A stretch of DNA of 64,000 nt, from contig JAJCXN010000015.1 of the NCBI GenBank assembly GCA_029263415.1, positions 186,001-250,000 on the forward strand, read 5' to 3'. The stretch is from Acidobacteriota bacterium. Its GTDB lineage: Bacteria > Acidobacteriota > Thermoanaerobaculia > Multivoradales > Multivoraceae. The translations under genes were made by a program, and so were the position numbers. Below the pieces are notes generated by a model. The model ran no database searches. It saw only the letters and a list, made by a program, of their open reading frames with translations, and was not told the origin of the DNA. Positions 36,605 to 45,856 of the stretch are shown here, one piece after another (within the stretch, counting starts at the first letter, position 1; the number at the start of each line of letters is the position of its first letter).

Positions 36605-38635
36605 ATGGAGAACAAAGATTGGGACAGGGTGCGCACGGTCTTCGAGCAGGCGTCGGCAAGCCCAACCGCAGAAAGAGAGTCGGTGGCCGAGCGCTTGTGC
36701 GAGGGCGACGCGCCTCTTCTCACGGAGGTGTTATCGCTTCTTCGAGCTAGCCGAGGAGCTGAAGCAGCAACCGGCTTCCTGGAGCCAGTCGGTTCAATTG
36801 ATGACATTGTTCTTAGCAAGAAGCCGGTCATCGGGCTCTCTATTGGTCCCTATCGGATTGACCGCGTTCTCGGTCGCGGTGGAATGGGGGTTGTCTGCCA
36901 CGCGAACCGTGCGGATGGGCAGTATCAGCAAGAGGTGGCGGTGAAGCTGCTTCGGTCTGGAGTTGTTCCAGAGGATTCGGTTGCCCGCTTTTTGCGGGAA
37001 CGTCAGATACTTGCCGACTTAGCGCACCCAAACATTGCCCGCCTGCTCGACGGCGGAACAACCGACGACGGCCTGCCTTTTCTGGTAATGGAGTTCGTTG
37101 ACGGGCAGCCCATCGATCTCTTCTGCGACCAGCGAAAGTTCACGATCGAACAGAGGCTGCGGCTTTTTGTTCAGGTGTGTGATGCGGTGCAGTTCGCTCA
37201 TCAGGCACTTGTGGTTCACCGTGACCTCAAACCCAGCAATATCCTGGTGACTGAAGAAGCCCAAGTGAAGCTGCTCGACTTCGGGATTTCAAAACTGCTC
37301 ACGCGCACAGCGGTCGGGGACTCCACGATTCTCGGCCAGCAACTAATGACGCCGCAGTATGCCAGTCCGGAACAGGCCCGAGGCGAGACCGTGACCACGG
37401 CTAGCGATGTGTACTCGCTCGGCGTCTTGCTGTATCGGTTGCTCAGTGGCCACTCTCCATATTCGTTGGACGTCCATTCCCCTCACGACGTTGTCCGCGC
37501 CATCACCGAGCGCCATCCTGAGGCTCCGAGCCGGGCGATCCATAGGGCGGATGATCGCCCCAGCTCCACACCAGAAGAAGCTGGCACCCGAACCTCTGAC
37601 ACCGTCGCAAGGTTGCGAGGCACCGATCCAGCCAAACTCGGCCGCAGCCTTGTCGGCGACATTGACAACATTGTGCTCAAGGCTCTCCACAAGGATCCGC
37701 TCGAGCGGTATCGGTCTGCCGATCACCTCGCCGCCGATCTGCGCCGTCATCTGAGAGGGGATCCAGTTCAGGCTCGACCAAGCACGTTGCGCTACCGGTG
37801 GGGAAAGTTCCTTCTTCGCCACAAGAAGGCAACAGCGGCATTGGCTCTGCTGCTCGGATCGTCACTCGCTTTCGGACTTGTCATGGGAGTGCAACGTCAG
37901 CAAGTGGCCCGTGAGCGAGATCGTGCGGAAGCGGTCAAGACGTTTCTCATCGACCTCTTCGAGGGGGCGAACCCGCTGAGCAATGATGGGCACGAACCCA
38001 CCGTGCGCGAGGTGCTGGATCGCGGCTCAGAGAAGTTGCTAGCTAGTGAGCTGAACGACGACTACCAGGTCGGCGTTGACCTGCACGAGACGCTCGGTGT
38101 TATCTATCTCCGACTAGGCCGGTCAGACTTGGCTACTCAGCACCTCGACGCAGCGCTAACAACACGGCTGCATATCAAGGGTCGTCATGACCGCGAGACG
38201 ATTCGCCTTCTCAACCTGAAGAGCGCATCGTTGATAGATCAAGGCGATCTTGAAAGCGCCGAAGCGACTCTTGAAACCGCTCTTGGTCTGGCCACCGATC
38301 TCCTAGGTGTCAACGATGTCAGGACACTGAAGATTGCCAACGACATCGGAGTGTTGCTGCTCTCTCGGGGGCAGTATGCGGAGGCTGAGCAGCGGCTAGC
38401 GGCGACCCTCGCATTGCGGCTCGAAACTCGTTCGGATCATCTTCAAGACTTGGCCGAAAGTCACAACAACCTAGGGACTGCCCTCTACTATCAGGGTAAG
38501 CACGAGAGTGCGGAAGCCCACTACCAAGGTGCTCTCGACCTGTACGAGTCTTTGTTTGGTAGCCAGCATCCTGACCGTCATTCACGCGCTATCGAACCTG
38601 GCGTCGGTCCGCTTGGCACGGGGTGCATTCGGTGA
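36605..38635 (+). CDS. Ser/Thr protein kinase with TPRs, interrupted by a frameshift
   Basis: A 676-residue frame. After a short helical start comes a complete kinase domain: glycine loop LGRGGMGVV (89-97), VAVK Lys114, HRDLKPSN (205-212), DFG (225-227), and QYASPEQARGE of the activation segment. A membrane helix at about 412-430 (ATAALALLLGSSLAFGLVMG) precedes extracytoplasmic TPR motifs. At 38574-38577 (GACCGTC) one extra C shifts the frame; the TPR pattern continues seamlessly in the frame that ends at 39284. Without that base the protein would be about 893 residues. Read error and real mutation cannot be told apart here. It follows the ECF sigma gene directly, so they probably signal together. 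Confidence 0.85.
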   Translation: MENKDWDRVRTVFEQASASPTAERESVAERLCEGDAPLLTEVLSLLRASRGAEAATGFLEPVGSIDDIVLSKKPVIGLSIGPYRIDRVLGRGGMGVVCHANRADGQYQQEVAVKLLRSGVVPEDSVARFLRERQILADLAHPNIARLLDGGTTDDGLPFLVMEFVDGQPIDLFCDQRKFTIEQRLRLFVQVCDAVQFAHQALVVHRDLKPSNILVTEEAQVKLLDFGISKLLTRTAVGDSTILGQQLMTPQYASPEQARGETVTTASDVYSLGVLLYRLLSGHSPYSLDVHSPHDVVRAITERHPEAPSRAIHRADDRPSSTPEEAGTRTSDTVARLRGTDPAKLGRSLVGDIDNIVLKALHKDPLERYRSADHLAADLRRHLRGDPVQARPSTLRYRWGKFLLRHKKATAALALLLGSSLAFGLVMGVQRQQVARERDRAEAVKTFLIDLFEGANPLSNDGHEPTVREVLDRGSEKLLASELNDDYQVGVDLHETLGVIYLRLGRSDLATQHLDAALTTRLHIKGRHDRETIRLLNLKSASLIDQGDLESAEATLETALGLATDLLGVNDVRTLKIANDIGVLLLSRGQYAEAEQRLAATLALRLETRSDHLQDLAESHNNLGTALYYQGKHESAEAHYQGALDLYESLFGSQHPDRHSRAIEPGVGPLGTGCIR

Positions 38636-39284
38636 GGCGGAAGATGCATACCGAAGGGTTCTTTCTAGTCAACGCGTCACCTACAGCGAGCCGCACTCCT
38701 CGATAGCTCTGACGCTGAATAATCTCGGCGCGGCAAAACGCTTGCAGCTGGATCACGCCGGCTCCGAAGTTCTTTTCCGTGAAGCTCTAGCCATGCGGCG
38801 CGCGGTCTTTGGCGACCAACACCCACACATCGCGGAAAGCCTTGTTGGCCTGGGGGCCTCCCTGCGATCACAGGGACGCAGCGAGTTCGCGGAGGCTCCG
38901 CTAGCAGAAGCTCTTTCGATGCAGCGGAAGATGCTTCCTCCTGCTCATCCGACCATCGGAGGCACCCTCTTTCATCTCGCCAGCGCGAGCTTAGAGGTGG
39001 GGAACTTCGCGGCCTGCGAGTCAAGAGCACAAGAAGGAGTGGAGGTTCTCGAACGCACCTTCGAGAGCCCGAACTGGCAGCTGGCCAGGACCCGGAGTGT
39101 TCTCGGAGGCTGTTTGGCCGGGCAGGGCTTTCGCAAAGAAGCGGAGGCACTGCTTCTGGAAAGCTTGCCCGTCCTTGAACAGGCGCGTGGCCTGCAAGCG
39201 CTTGAAACGCTAGCTACCCGACACCGTTTAGTTGATCTATACGTATCATGGGGCAAGCACGAAAGTGCACGGGCGTTCCAGTAA
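38508..39284 (+). pseudogene. C-terminal TPR part of the kinase, out of frame
   Basis: From about 38577 this frame reads VIHALSNLASVRLARGAFGE, AEDAYRRVL, SIALTLNNLGAAKRLQLDHA, GSEVLFREALAMRRAVFGDQ and HPHIAESLVGLGASLRSQG, which are TPRs in the same register as the kinase end (SQHPD). The N-terminal residues of the frame before 38577 are an artefact of the shifted frame. The product ends with LYVSWGKHESARAFQ. It is almost certainly the detached 3' part of the kinase gene. Confidence 0.75.
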
Positions 39285-39388
39285 CCGACGCACCCGGGCT
39301 TGCTCGAGTGCGTTGGTTTATGTCTCGGATCCTCTTGCCAGAGGACCCAGATCGTTGCGCGAGCCTTCACCAGACTTGTAACATGCTC

Positions 39389-40735
39389 CTAGTCACAAAG
39401 GAAGCGGACTTCGTAGTCTCGACACCCACCTCTGTTCTTGCTGTTCACACAAACGCCTCCGGTTCTCGCCGAGCAGGTGACAACCTGGCCCGCGGCCTGC
39501 CAATCTTTCTTTCCCTTGACGGTTCTGCACTGAATCGCCTTGGGTGCCAAGCAGACGGCATGCTGCGCCCGGAGCTCTTTCAGGGTTTCGTAGTCACCGG
39601 AGCCAGACGGTCCGTCGCGGTTGAGCCAGGCGCTCCACGAACCAGACGGGTTGAGAAGCGAGACGTCAGTCTCCTCGGTCCAGCCGCCACCCTTCCCTTC
39701 GTCCGAGACCTTGAGAGGCAGTATCAACCGGTCGGCCCGGTTCGTGTAGCCTCCGAACTTCTTGTAGCCACCAGACGTGTAGACGCTGTTACCGAGCCCC
39801 GTTGCGGACGATACGGGATGGATCCCAGCCGCTGGTTCGATGACTGCACCCACGGTGCCGGCCGTTGTTAGGGGCGTCTTGGAGGGTGTGTATCGCGATA
39901 TTGCGCCAGAGGAATGGCCGGTATCGAAGAGGAGATAGATCTGCCCGTCGGCCACAGCTCCTTCCTGGACATACTCTGGAGCCGTCGCGAAGTGGCTCCA
40001 TTCTCCTTCGGTCGGGTCTCCTGCATCAGGCTTGAAGATGCTGACCCCGTTCGTTCCCCCGAAGACAAAGATGTAACCCTTCACGGTGAACGCCACGGCA
40101 TTTGATTTCGGGACTGGCATATCGCCTATCCTCTCCCACGCGGTACCTCCTTCTCTATACCAGTAAACGGCCCGTGCGAGGTTCTGCGAGGAATCAGCGG
40201 TGCCGCCGAACACATACATCGATCCGTCTGGCATGGCCACAGCCCCGTGATGAGAGAGCTCCTTAGCCAGTGCGGGCACTGTGCCCGGCGAGCTCCATTG
40301 ATCGGTCTCCGGATCGTAGAGGTCGACAGAATCGACTGATAGTGGCCCACTGGTCCCTCCGATCAGGTAGATGCGGCCGCTTGCCGCCGTCACCGCGACG
40401 ACGCTGCAGCGGGGCGTAGGCATTCGAGCCGCCGGCTTCCACTTTCTTGCCGCGGTGTCGTAGTACTCGGCGGTGTCTTTGCATCTGGAGTTGGCTTGTC
40501 CTCCGAAGACGAACGGCACGGTCCTGAAGACTTGGGTTTGCGGCCTTCGCGGATGCGGCAACTTCTTGCGGCCGGGGCTCATACCGTGACCCGTTCGTGC
40601 CTCTAGCAGCCCACTCAAAGACTTCCACTCGGGCTTCTGCTTTAGGTAGTTCGGTTGTCCAGCTGCTGTGCCGGGCAGCGTCTGAGAAAGTAGTACGAAA
40701 CCCGCTAGCGCTAACAGTATTCTTCGATTCGCCAT
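39389..40735 (-). CDS. Secreted kelch-repeat protein with C-terminal mucin-type WxxW domain
   Basis: A 448-residue exported protein with signal peptide (ILLALAGFVLLSQTLPGTAA). Residues about 75-340 contain kelch motifs such as TAEYYDTAARKWKPAARMPT, GRIYLIGGTSGPLSVDSVDL, GSMYVFGGTADSSQNLARAV and GYIFVFGGTNGVSI, hence a beta-propeller. The last 85 residues, SGSWSAWLNRDGPSGSGDYE, then CLAPKAIQCRTV, GQVVTCSARTGGVCVN and CRDYEVRFLCD, match the WxxW domain of mucins and CILP (Mucin2_WxxW): WSxW, a DGPSGSGDYET block and cysteines in the same order. The ATG has GGAGAG upstream. Surface binding is likely. Confidence 0.8.
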   Translation of the reverse strand: MANRRILLALAGFVLLSQTLPGTAAGQPNYLKQKPEWKSLSGLLEARTGHGMSPGRKKLPHPRRPQTQVFRTVPFVFGGQANSRCKDTAEYYDTAARKWKPAARMPTPRCSVVAVTAASGRIYLIGGTSGPLSVDSVDLYDPETDQWSSPGTVPALAKELSHHGAVAMPDGSMYVFGGTADSSQNLARAVYWYREGGTAWERIGDMPVPKSNAVAFTVKGYIFVFGGTNGVSIFKPDAGDPTEGEWSHFATAPEYVQEGAVADGQIYLLFDTGHSSGAISRYTPSKTPLTTAGTVGAVIEPAAGIHPVSSATGLGNSVYTSGGYKKFGGYTNRADRLILPLKVSDEGKGGGWTEETDVSLLNPSGSWSAWLNRDGPSGSGDYETLKELRAQHAVCLAPKAIQCRTVKGKKDWQAAGQVVTCSARTGGVCVNSKNRGGCRDYEVRFLCD

Positions 40736-41508
40736 CGCTTTGACTCTCCATCTAGTCCAGAAGCTTCAATTGAACACGGAGGACATCACCGCGCCAACGA
40801 ACCTTCATAGGTCTAAGCGCGACCAGAGTGGCAAAAGGCTAGTTCTCATGAAAGAAACCTGGACCGAGATGACGCGGTTTTCCCGCGGATCCGGTTGCGC
40901 GCCTCGAATACAGGAGCACGCAGAGGACCGGGGAGCGGAACGAATCGGGAGGGGAAGCACTCAAGCCTTGAACTGTTTCATTGCCAACCACAGTCGGAGC
41001 AAGAGGCATCAAATGTAGAGAGGGTCTGAAGAGAGGATCGGTCTGTTCTACACCAGCAGCGGGTCCGCTGACCAGTCGGCTGTTCTTTGCTGCTTCCAGT
41101 TCTCGGATGTACGGGCGCGTTCGGTCACAGATGATGCCTTTGGCAGCGAGACCAAAGATCATGCCAAGACCCATCAGACAATCGCTCGCTCACGAGCTTC
41201 ATGAAGCCACGCTGAACTCAGAAATCGGTGCCGGCCAAGTCAAGAAGGAGACCGCTGCTGGATTCAGGCAACGAAGCCGTTCGCAAGGAGTGCTCGCAAG
41301 GTGAGAGTGACAGGTTCCCGCCCGCGCCTAAGTTCAAGGGTCGAGGGAGGGTCCTCCAACTGATCTGGCTCCCCTCTCAACGTAGTAGTACTAGACACCT
41401 ACTCTTTAGACTGTCCTGGTGCGCCGGACTCGGAAAGAAATGTTGCAACTGGCAACCTTCGTCCGTCTGTACTAAGTGGAACGGAAGTGCGCATCGAAAG
41501 GAGGCTTC
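40736..41508. other. Spacer with repeat R2, copy B
   Basis: A 773-base region with no convincing gene. The R2 core, GTTCTACACCAGCAGCGGG, lies at 41045-41063, preceded by GAGAGGGTCTGAAGAGAGG. An open frame on the - strand (40839-41174) crosses the repeat and is not considered a gene. Confidence 0.6.
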
Positions 41509-43743
41509 ATGAGAACGCAGCAGAACCGACGCGAGCCAAGAGTCGCGGCACCAAGCTATCCACTTTCGACACTAGGTATCGCAAAGTCGCTAGCACCAGG
41601 TGTTCGCACACTGCCTGCTGGAATTGTAAGAACCTTCCCGGAACGGGTCGCTGGGTTGGGAGACAGGGAAACGGTCTTTCTTGACCACTTGGTTCCTCCG
41701 CCGGATCGCGATCCCGCTGACATTGCCCTACGGTTCGAGAGAAACTTCTTTCTCTGCTGGCCGCCTAATGTGTTTGCGTTCACTTCCTATTTTTTCGACA
41801 TTACGGGTGCCTACGCACTCATCGTTTCGGATGACTGGCTACGCCATGCTCCCCTGAGCCCAGGAACCTTCGAGCGCACCACGAACCAGAAAGCAAGTCG
41901 CTGGAGAGAACATCTCGCCAAGGTTCTTGACGAACCAACCAGCCGGGAGGTCCTGCTTGGCCTTGTGCCCGAGTCGAACATCGACCGCAACGAACGGAAG
42001 CTTTCGGATGGACTGGATGCGCTTGCAATGTCGTTCGGCGTCGGGATCGACACCACAGGCAAATGGCAGGACGGTCCAGAATTCCGCAATGCACTTCAGA
42101 GCCTGGTCTGGCTCGACGACGAGGAAGATGAATTCGAAGGCTCGTATCTCTGTCGTTGTTGGGACACCTTCTCGCGTCAGCTCGAACCGCCCCGCGACGC
42201 CAATCCAGCAGACATCTGGAACGCACAACTACAGCGGGACGAGAGCGGTCGGTTGATCGAGGATGATGCCGGGCAATACACCCCGAATCCGGACGCTAAG
42301 GCGCTGATGGCTCTCTGGCAGTTGCATACATTAGCCGATGTCGCATCAACAGGATGGGGGATTCGTGACGACTTGGATGTAGCACTTCCTACCGTTGGCG
42401 ATGGACCAACTCGTTTGCCCTCGACCTTCCCCTGGAAAAGGAAAGGAAAGGGAGAACCGAGTCTCTCTGGCTTCTTGCAAACACTAATGAGCAGGACCGG
42501 CAACCTCTCTTTCGTTTCTAGCGACCGGGCTAGGGTTCTGCCTAAACGCCACACACCGAGCCTCGGCATAAGCCTGCGGGCCGGATCTGCCGCTCTAGCG
42601 TTTCACCGATCGTCTATCAATGTTCAATGGTGGTCCGCGAGCGAGAGCCTCCTTTCTGAATACGACAGTACCTCTGAGGCTCCGGTCGGTTTCCCGCCGA
42701 ACGAGAAACCCGTGAAAGCGCTCAATGTCCTGTTGTTTCCCTGGCCTAAGGAGGTCCTAGCTCAAGATTTCCGCTCTTTTTCCGGAAGCGGCAGGCACTT
42801 TTTCTCCTACGAACCGGGGGTCCCAGAATCGGACTCAGCCAGCCCACTGGCAATGGCACTTGAGAAAGTGTTGAAGGAAACGAACGAGACGGTGGCAGGC
42901 GGTAGAGTTGATCTACTAGTTCTTCCTGAATCTTCCATTTCAGAGAAGGAATTTCCGGCTTTCCTTGACGCGGTAGACACGGCTAACGTTAAGGCATTCA
43001 TGGTGGGCGTACGGGTGCCGGCGAAGAACCAAGAACTTCATCTTCGGGGGCCTTCTAAGAACGAGTTGCGATTCGGCTGGCGAGAAGGCAACGGGTACAC
43101 CGTAAAGAAGTACTGGAAGCATCATCGATGGCAGCTCAATCGGCGCCAAGTGGAAGCCTACAGCCTCGGGACACACGTCCCATCATCTAGTGACATGCGG
43201 CTCTGGGAACACATCCAACTTGGCGAGCGCACCGCAGTTTTCGCCAACTTCGACAACGACATCACCGTTTCCGGAATCATCTGCGAAGACCTCGCGCGAC
43301 AGGGTTCTCTTTCCGAGTTGATCCGGTCGGTGGGGCCCAATCTGCTCGTCACGATTCTGATGGATGGCGCTCAGAAAGCGGATCGATGGCCCGCCAGGTA
43401 TGCAGGGATCTTTGGGGAAGATCCCGGATGTGCGGTGTTGACTCTGACATCCGCTGGGATGTTGGATAGGTCTGGTATCGGGCGCGCAAATCCTTCACGG
43501 TCCGTTGCTTTGTGGAGTGATCGCGGAGGTGCCGTACGAGAGATTGACCTGCCATCAGGCAAGGACGGAATTCTCCTGGTCTTGCACGCGGAGAGAACAC
43601 CAGAGGAAACGATCGACGGGCGAAGAGAACAGTATTCAACATATTCACTGACGCTCACTTCGGAGGTTCCAATCCCAACGCCGCGAACGCTCTCGCAGGG
43701 CGAGCCCGATGATGTGCAGCAGGCTTGGCGCTCGGCCGACTAG
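41509..43743 (+). CDS. Large protein with C-terminal nitrilase-like domain
   Basis: A 744-residue cytosolic protein. The C-terminal 300 residues resemble a carbon-nitrogen hydrolase: LLVLPESSIS with Glu474, KKYWKHHRW with Lys537, and SGIICEDLARQ with Cys592, the order and context of the nitrilase triad. The N-terminal 430 residues (for example NFFLCWPPNVFAFTSYFFDI, GWGIRDDLDVALPTVGDG) match nothing I recognise, and no reverse-transcriptase YxDD motif is seen. The ATG follows AAAGGAGG. It is alone, and its stop overlaps that of the convergent sulfatase gene. A nitrilase domain is known fused to reverse transcriptase in type 1 DRT phage defence; a related role here is only a hypothesis. Confidence 0.75.
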   Translation: MRTQQNRREPRVAAPSYPLSTLGIAKSLAPGVRTLPAGIVRTFPERVAGLGDRETVFLDHLVPPPDRDPADIALRFERNFFLCWPPNVFAFTSYFFDITGAYALIVSDDWLRHAPLSPGTFERTTNQKASRWREHLAKVLDEPTSREVLLGLVPESNIDRNERKLSDGLDALAMSFGVGIDTTGKWQDGPEFRNALQSLVWLDDEEDEFEGSYLCRCWDTFSRQLEPPRDANPADIWNAQLQRDESGRLIEDDAGQYTPNPDAKALMALWQLHTLADVASTGWGIRDDLDVALPTVGDGPTRLPSTFPWKRKGKGEPSLSGFLQTLMSRTGNLSFVSSDRARVLPKRHTPSLGISLRAGSAALAFHRSSINVQWWSASESLLSEYDSTSEAPVGFPPNEKPVKALNVLLFPWPKEVLAQDFRSFSGSGRHFFSYEPGVPESDSASPLAMALEKVLKETNETVAGGRVDLLVLPESSISEKEFPAFLDAVDTANVKAFMVGVRVPAKNQELHLRGPSKNELRFGWREGNGYTVKKYWKHHRWQLNRRQVEAYSLGTHVPSSSDMRLWEHIQLGERTAVFANFDNDITVSGIICEDLARQGSLSELIRSVGPNLLVTILMDGAQKADRWPARYAGIFGEDPGCAVLTLTSAGMLDRSGIGRANPSRSVALWSDRGGAVREIDLPSGKDGILLVLHAERTPEETIDGRREQYSTYSLTLTSEVPIPTPRTLSQGEPDDVQQAWRSAD

Positions 43744-45596
43744 AGATAACCAAGGGCCTCTAGGCGGGCACGTTCCAACGCGGTGAGTTCGACTCCTGGG
43801 CTCAATTCAGAAAAGATCTTCGCCGCCTTGCCGCGCCTCTCTAGGAGATCCTTGAGCTCGGCAACCCGTTCTGGCATTTGACTCGCCAGATCGTTGAGTT
43901 CGGCGGGGTCTTGCGCGAGGTCATACAGAGTGGCTTTGCCATTGGCGGTGACCGACAGTTTGAGACCTTCGTGCCACAACACACGGTCCCAACCGCCGGA
44001 GAACACGGGTTTCCCTTGACCTTCGGCCAGCTCTTGCAAAGGATGGCCGAGTAGATGGTCTGGCACCTCGATTTGCATGGCGGTCAGTAGCGTCGGCATC
44101 AGGTCAATCGCACTCGACGGTCTCCGAACCACCTCGCCTGCGGAAGCACCGTTCGGCCACTTGATCATCATAGGGACTCGGAGAACCTGTTCCCAGTTGG
44201 TTCCATGCTCTACTCTCCCGTGCTCCAACAAGGCCTCGCCGTGATCACTGGTAACGACCAGCAAGGTCTGGTCCCACAAGCCAGCCAAGCGCAGCCCGTT
44301 CATCAATTCCCCGACGGCCGTGTCTACTTCGGTGACACCAGCGTTGTATAGGAAGCGGATGGCTTTCTCTTCATTTGGCAGTGGAGTGACGACGCCATCT
44401 CGCATAGCGACCAGGAGCATGGCTGCGCAGAGGCCGTCGCGGCACCCATAGTTTTCGAGTCCAAACCGCTCCTTGATCAAGGAGGCGTGCCCATTGATTC
44501 CCTCATACGGAAGAGAATGAAAGTCGGAGTGTGGTTCGAAGGTGTGAACAAACAGAAAGTGATCCTGGTTACGTTTCGAAACTGCATCGTTCAAAGCTGC
44601 GCGAAACTTCTGTCCTGCTGACCATGGCACAACGGAGTAGCTTGTAAATCCGCGAGAGAAACCGAACTTGGGGTCCAGCCAAACGACGTCGGAGACGATC
44701 CCGGTAGTACTGAAGCCCGCGTCTGAAAAGGTCTCCGCGAGGAGCTTCAACTTTGTTGTTATTGGATCGTTCAACCCCTTGGAGCCATGACCGGCGGGAA
44801 GGAGCCCACTCAGCAGGCTCGCATGGGCCGGCTTGGTCCAGCTGGCTGCCGCGTAATGCGGCAAGAAGAGCTCGCTCTCTGCCACCAACTTGTCTAGATT
44901 GGGTGTCGAACACTCGTTGCAGCCGAGGGCAGCGATTGCGGTCTCTCGCAGAGTGTCGAGCGACAGGACGATGACCAGGCGACCTTCTGATTCCGGTCGC
45001 TGGACCGGCGAACTGGTCACCACCTCCAAGTATGCGGAGTCGAGGAGAACGGCACTGTCAGCAGCCGCTTCAAAGCGCAGTTCGATCTCGGTTCCCGGGT
45101 CGAGATCATCCAACCTCAGTTCGCGCTCCGACCACCAACCACGAACCGGTATCGTGAACTTGGACTCGAACTCGCTTGGAGTTCCAGATTCTGCGTCAGG
45201 CGCGACACCGTTCTGAACGGCAGAGGCGAGCCGCCGACCCACTGAGAGTGTGGCCTCCTGACTACCACTTGGAGACATCGTGCAACCGGACAGACTCAGT
45301 CGGCCCGAGGCCGCTCGATTGCCGTCACGCTCCGGCACCCTTAGGGTGTAGGTTGAGTTAGACGCTAGTCGCACCCCATATCGACTACGCTCGTGGCAAA
45401 CGTGTAAACCGATCACTCCGCCACCGGAGACGGCCACCGGAACTCTCTCTTCACTTGCCCCGCTTACGCCGACCTCGTGCACAGGATCGATCCAGCCGCT
45501 GGCCTGAACTTCGACAGTCCTTTCCGCGCAAGCTGACATGCTGACGATCAGAACCGGCACCACAAGCCACCCACCGGCCGCGCTGAACGCCTTCAC
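43740..45596 (-). CDS. Sulfatase-fold lipoprotein with Thr in the nucleophile position
   Basis: A 618-residue alkaline-phosphatase/sulfatase fold protein. The GTG at 45596 (GTGA overlap with the upstream small gene) gives a lipoprotein-like leader, GWLVVPVLIVSMSAC. A 160-residue beta region precedes the catalytic domain with IVLSLDTLRET (metal Asp about 214), AASWTKPAHASLLSGLLPAG and LLVVTSDHGEALLEHG. The usual C/S-x-P-x-R is replaced by T-K-P-A-H, so Thr254 would be the nucleophile, as in LtaS-like phosphotransferases and not as in formylglycine sulfatases. A C-terminal LYDLAQDPAELNDL block is typical of the family. The substrate may be a phosphoester. Confidence 0.85.
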   Translation of the reverse strand: MKAFSAAGGWLVVPVLIVSMSACAERTVEVQASGWIDPVHEVGVSGASEERVPVAVSGGGVIGLHVCHERSRYGVRLASNSTYTLRVPERDGNRAASGRLSLSGCTMSPSGSQEATLSVGRRLASAVQNGVAPDAESGTPSEFESKFTIPVRGWWSERELRLDDLDPGTEIELRFEAAADSAVLLDSAYLEVVTSSPVQRPESEGRLVIVLSLDTLRETAIAALGCNECSTPNLDKLVAESELFLPHYAAASWTKPAHASLLSGLLPAGHGSKGLNDPITTKLKLLAETFSDAGFSTTGIVSDVVWLDPKFGFSRGFTSYSVVPWSAGQKFRAALNDAVSKRNQDHFLFVHTFEPHSDFHSLPYEGINGHASLIKERFGLENYGCRDGLCAAMLLVAMRDGVVTPLPNEEKAIRFLYNAGVTEVDTAVGELMNGLRLAGLWDQTLLVVTSDHGEALLEHGRVEHGTNWEQVLRVPMMIKWPNGASAGEVVRRPSSAIDLMPTLLTAMQIEVPDHLLGHPLQELAEGQGKPVFSGGWDRVLWHEGLKLSVTANGKATLYDLAQDPAELNDLASQMPERVAELKDLLERRGKAAKIFSELSPGVELTALERARLEALGYL

Positions 45597-45856
45597 GAAT
45601 GCCACCCAAGTAGACAAGACCTTGACGAAAAGGGCCGCCCCGCGAGGTTCTGGTTGCGAACTTCTCGCTGTTGAAAGGCGGTCGATCGAACGCGGCTCAG
45701 CCGGTCCAACGCCAGGACCGCTGTCTCCATCTCTTCGGTGCTGACAACGACGGCCAGACCCTCTGCCAGCTCTCGGACTCGCTGCTCGGTGAGCTGGGCC
45801 TCGGCGCTGAGCGCGAAACAAAGCAAGAGGAGGCCCAGCCATCCAGTCCGCAGCAT
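45593..45856 (-). CDS. Small secreted protein coupled to sulfatase-fold gene
   Basis: An 87-residue protein with a signal peptide (MLRTGWLGLLLLCFALSAEA) followed by a helical, charged part (LTEQRVRELAEGLAVVVSTE, EMETAVLALDRLSRVRST). The gene overlaps the downstream sulfatase-fold gene by four bases (GTGA), so the two are translated together. It is not recognised as a family; a role as partner, or a degraded larger protein, is possible. The final residues (RPFSSRSCLLGWHS) overlap the start of the next gene and may be an extension. Confidence 0.55.
   Translation of the reverse strand: MLRTGWLGLLLLCFALSAEAQLTEQRVRELAEGLAVVVSTEEMETAVLALDRLSRVRSTAFQQREVRNQNLAGRPFSSRSCLLGWHS

Noticed and set aside
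40839-41174. 111-residue frame on the - strand
   Set aside because: It runs through repeat R2, has no recognisable domain and no ribosome binding site; treated as spacer.
41509-42700. Reverse transcriptase in the N-terminal half of the nitrilase-like protein
   Set aside because: No YxDD or FxDD catalytic box or other RT motif in order could be found by eye; acidic stretches such as WLDDEEDEFEG are not in an RT context.
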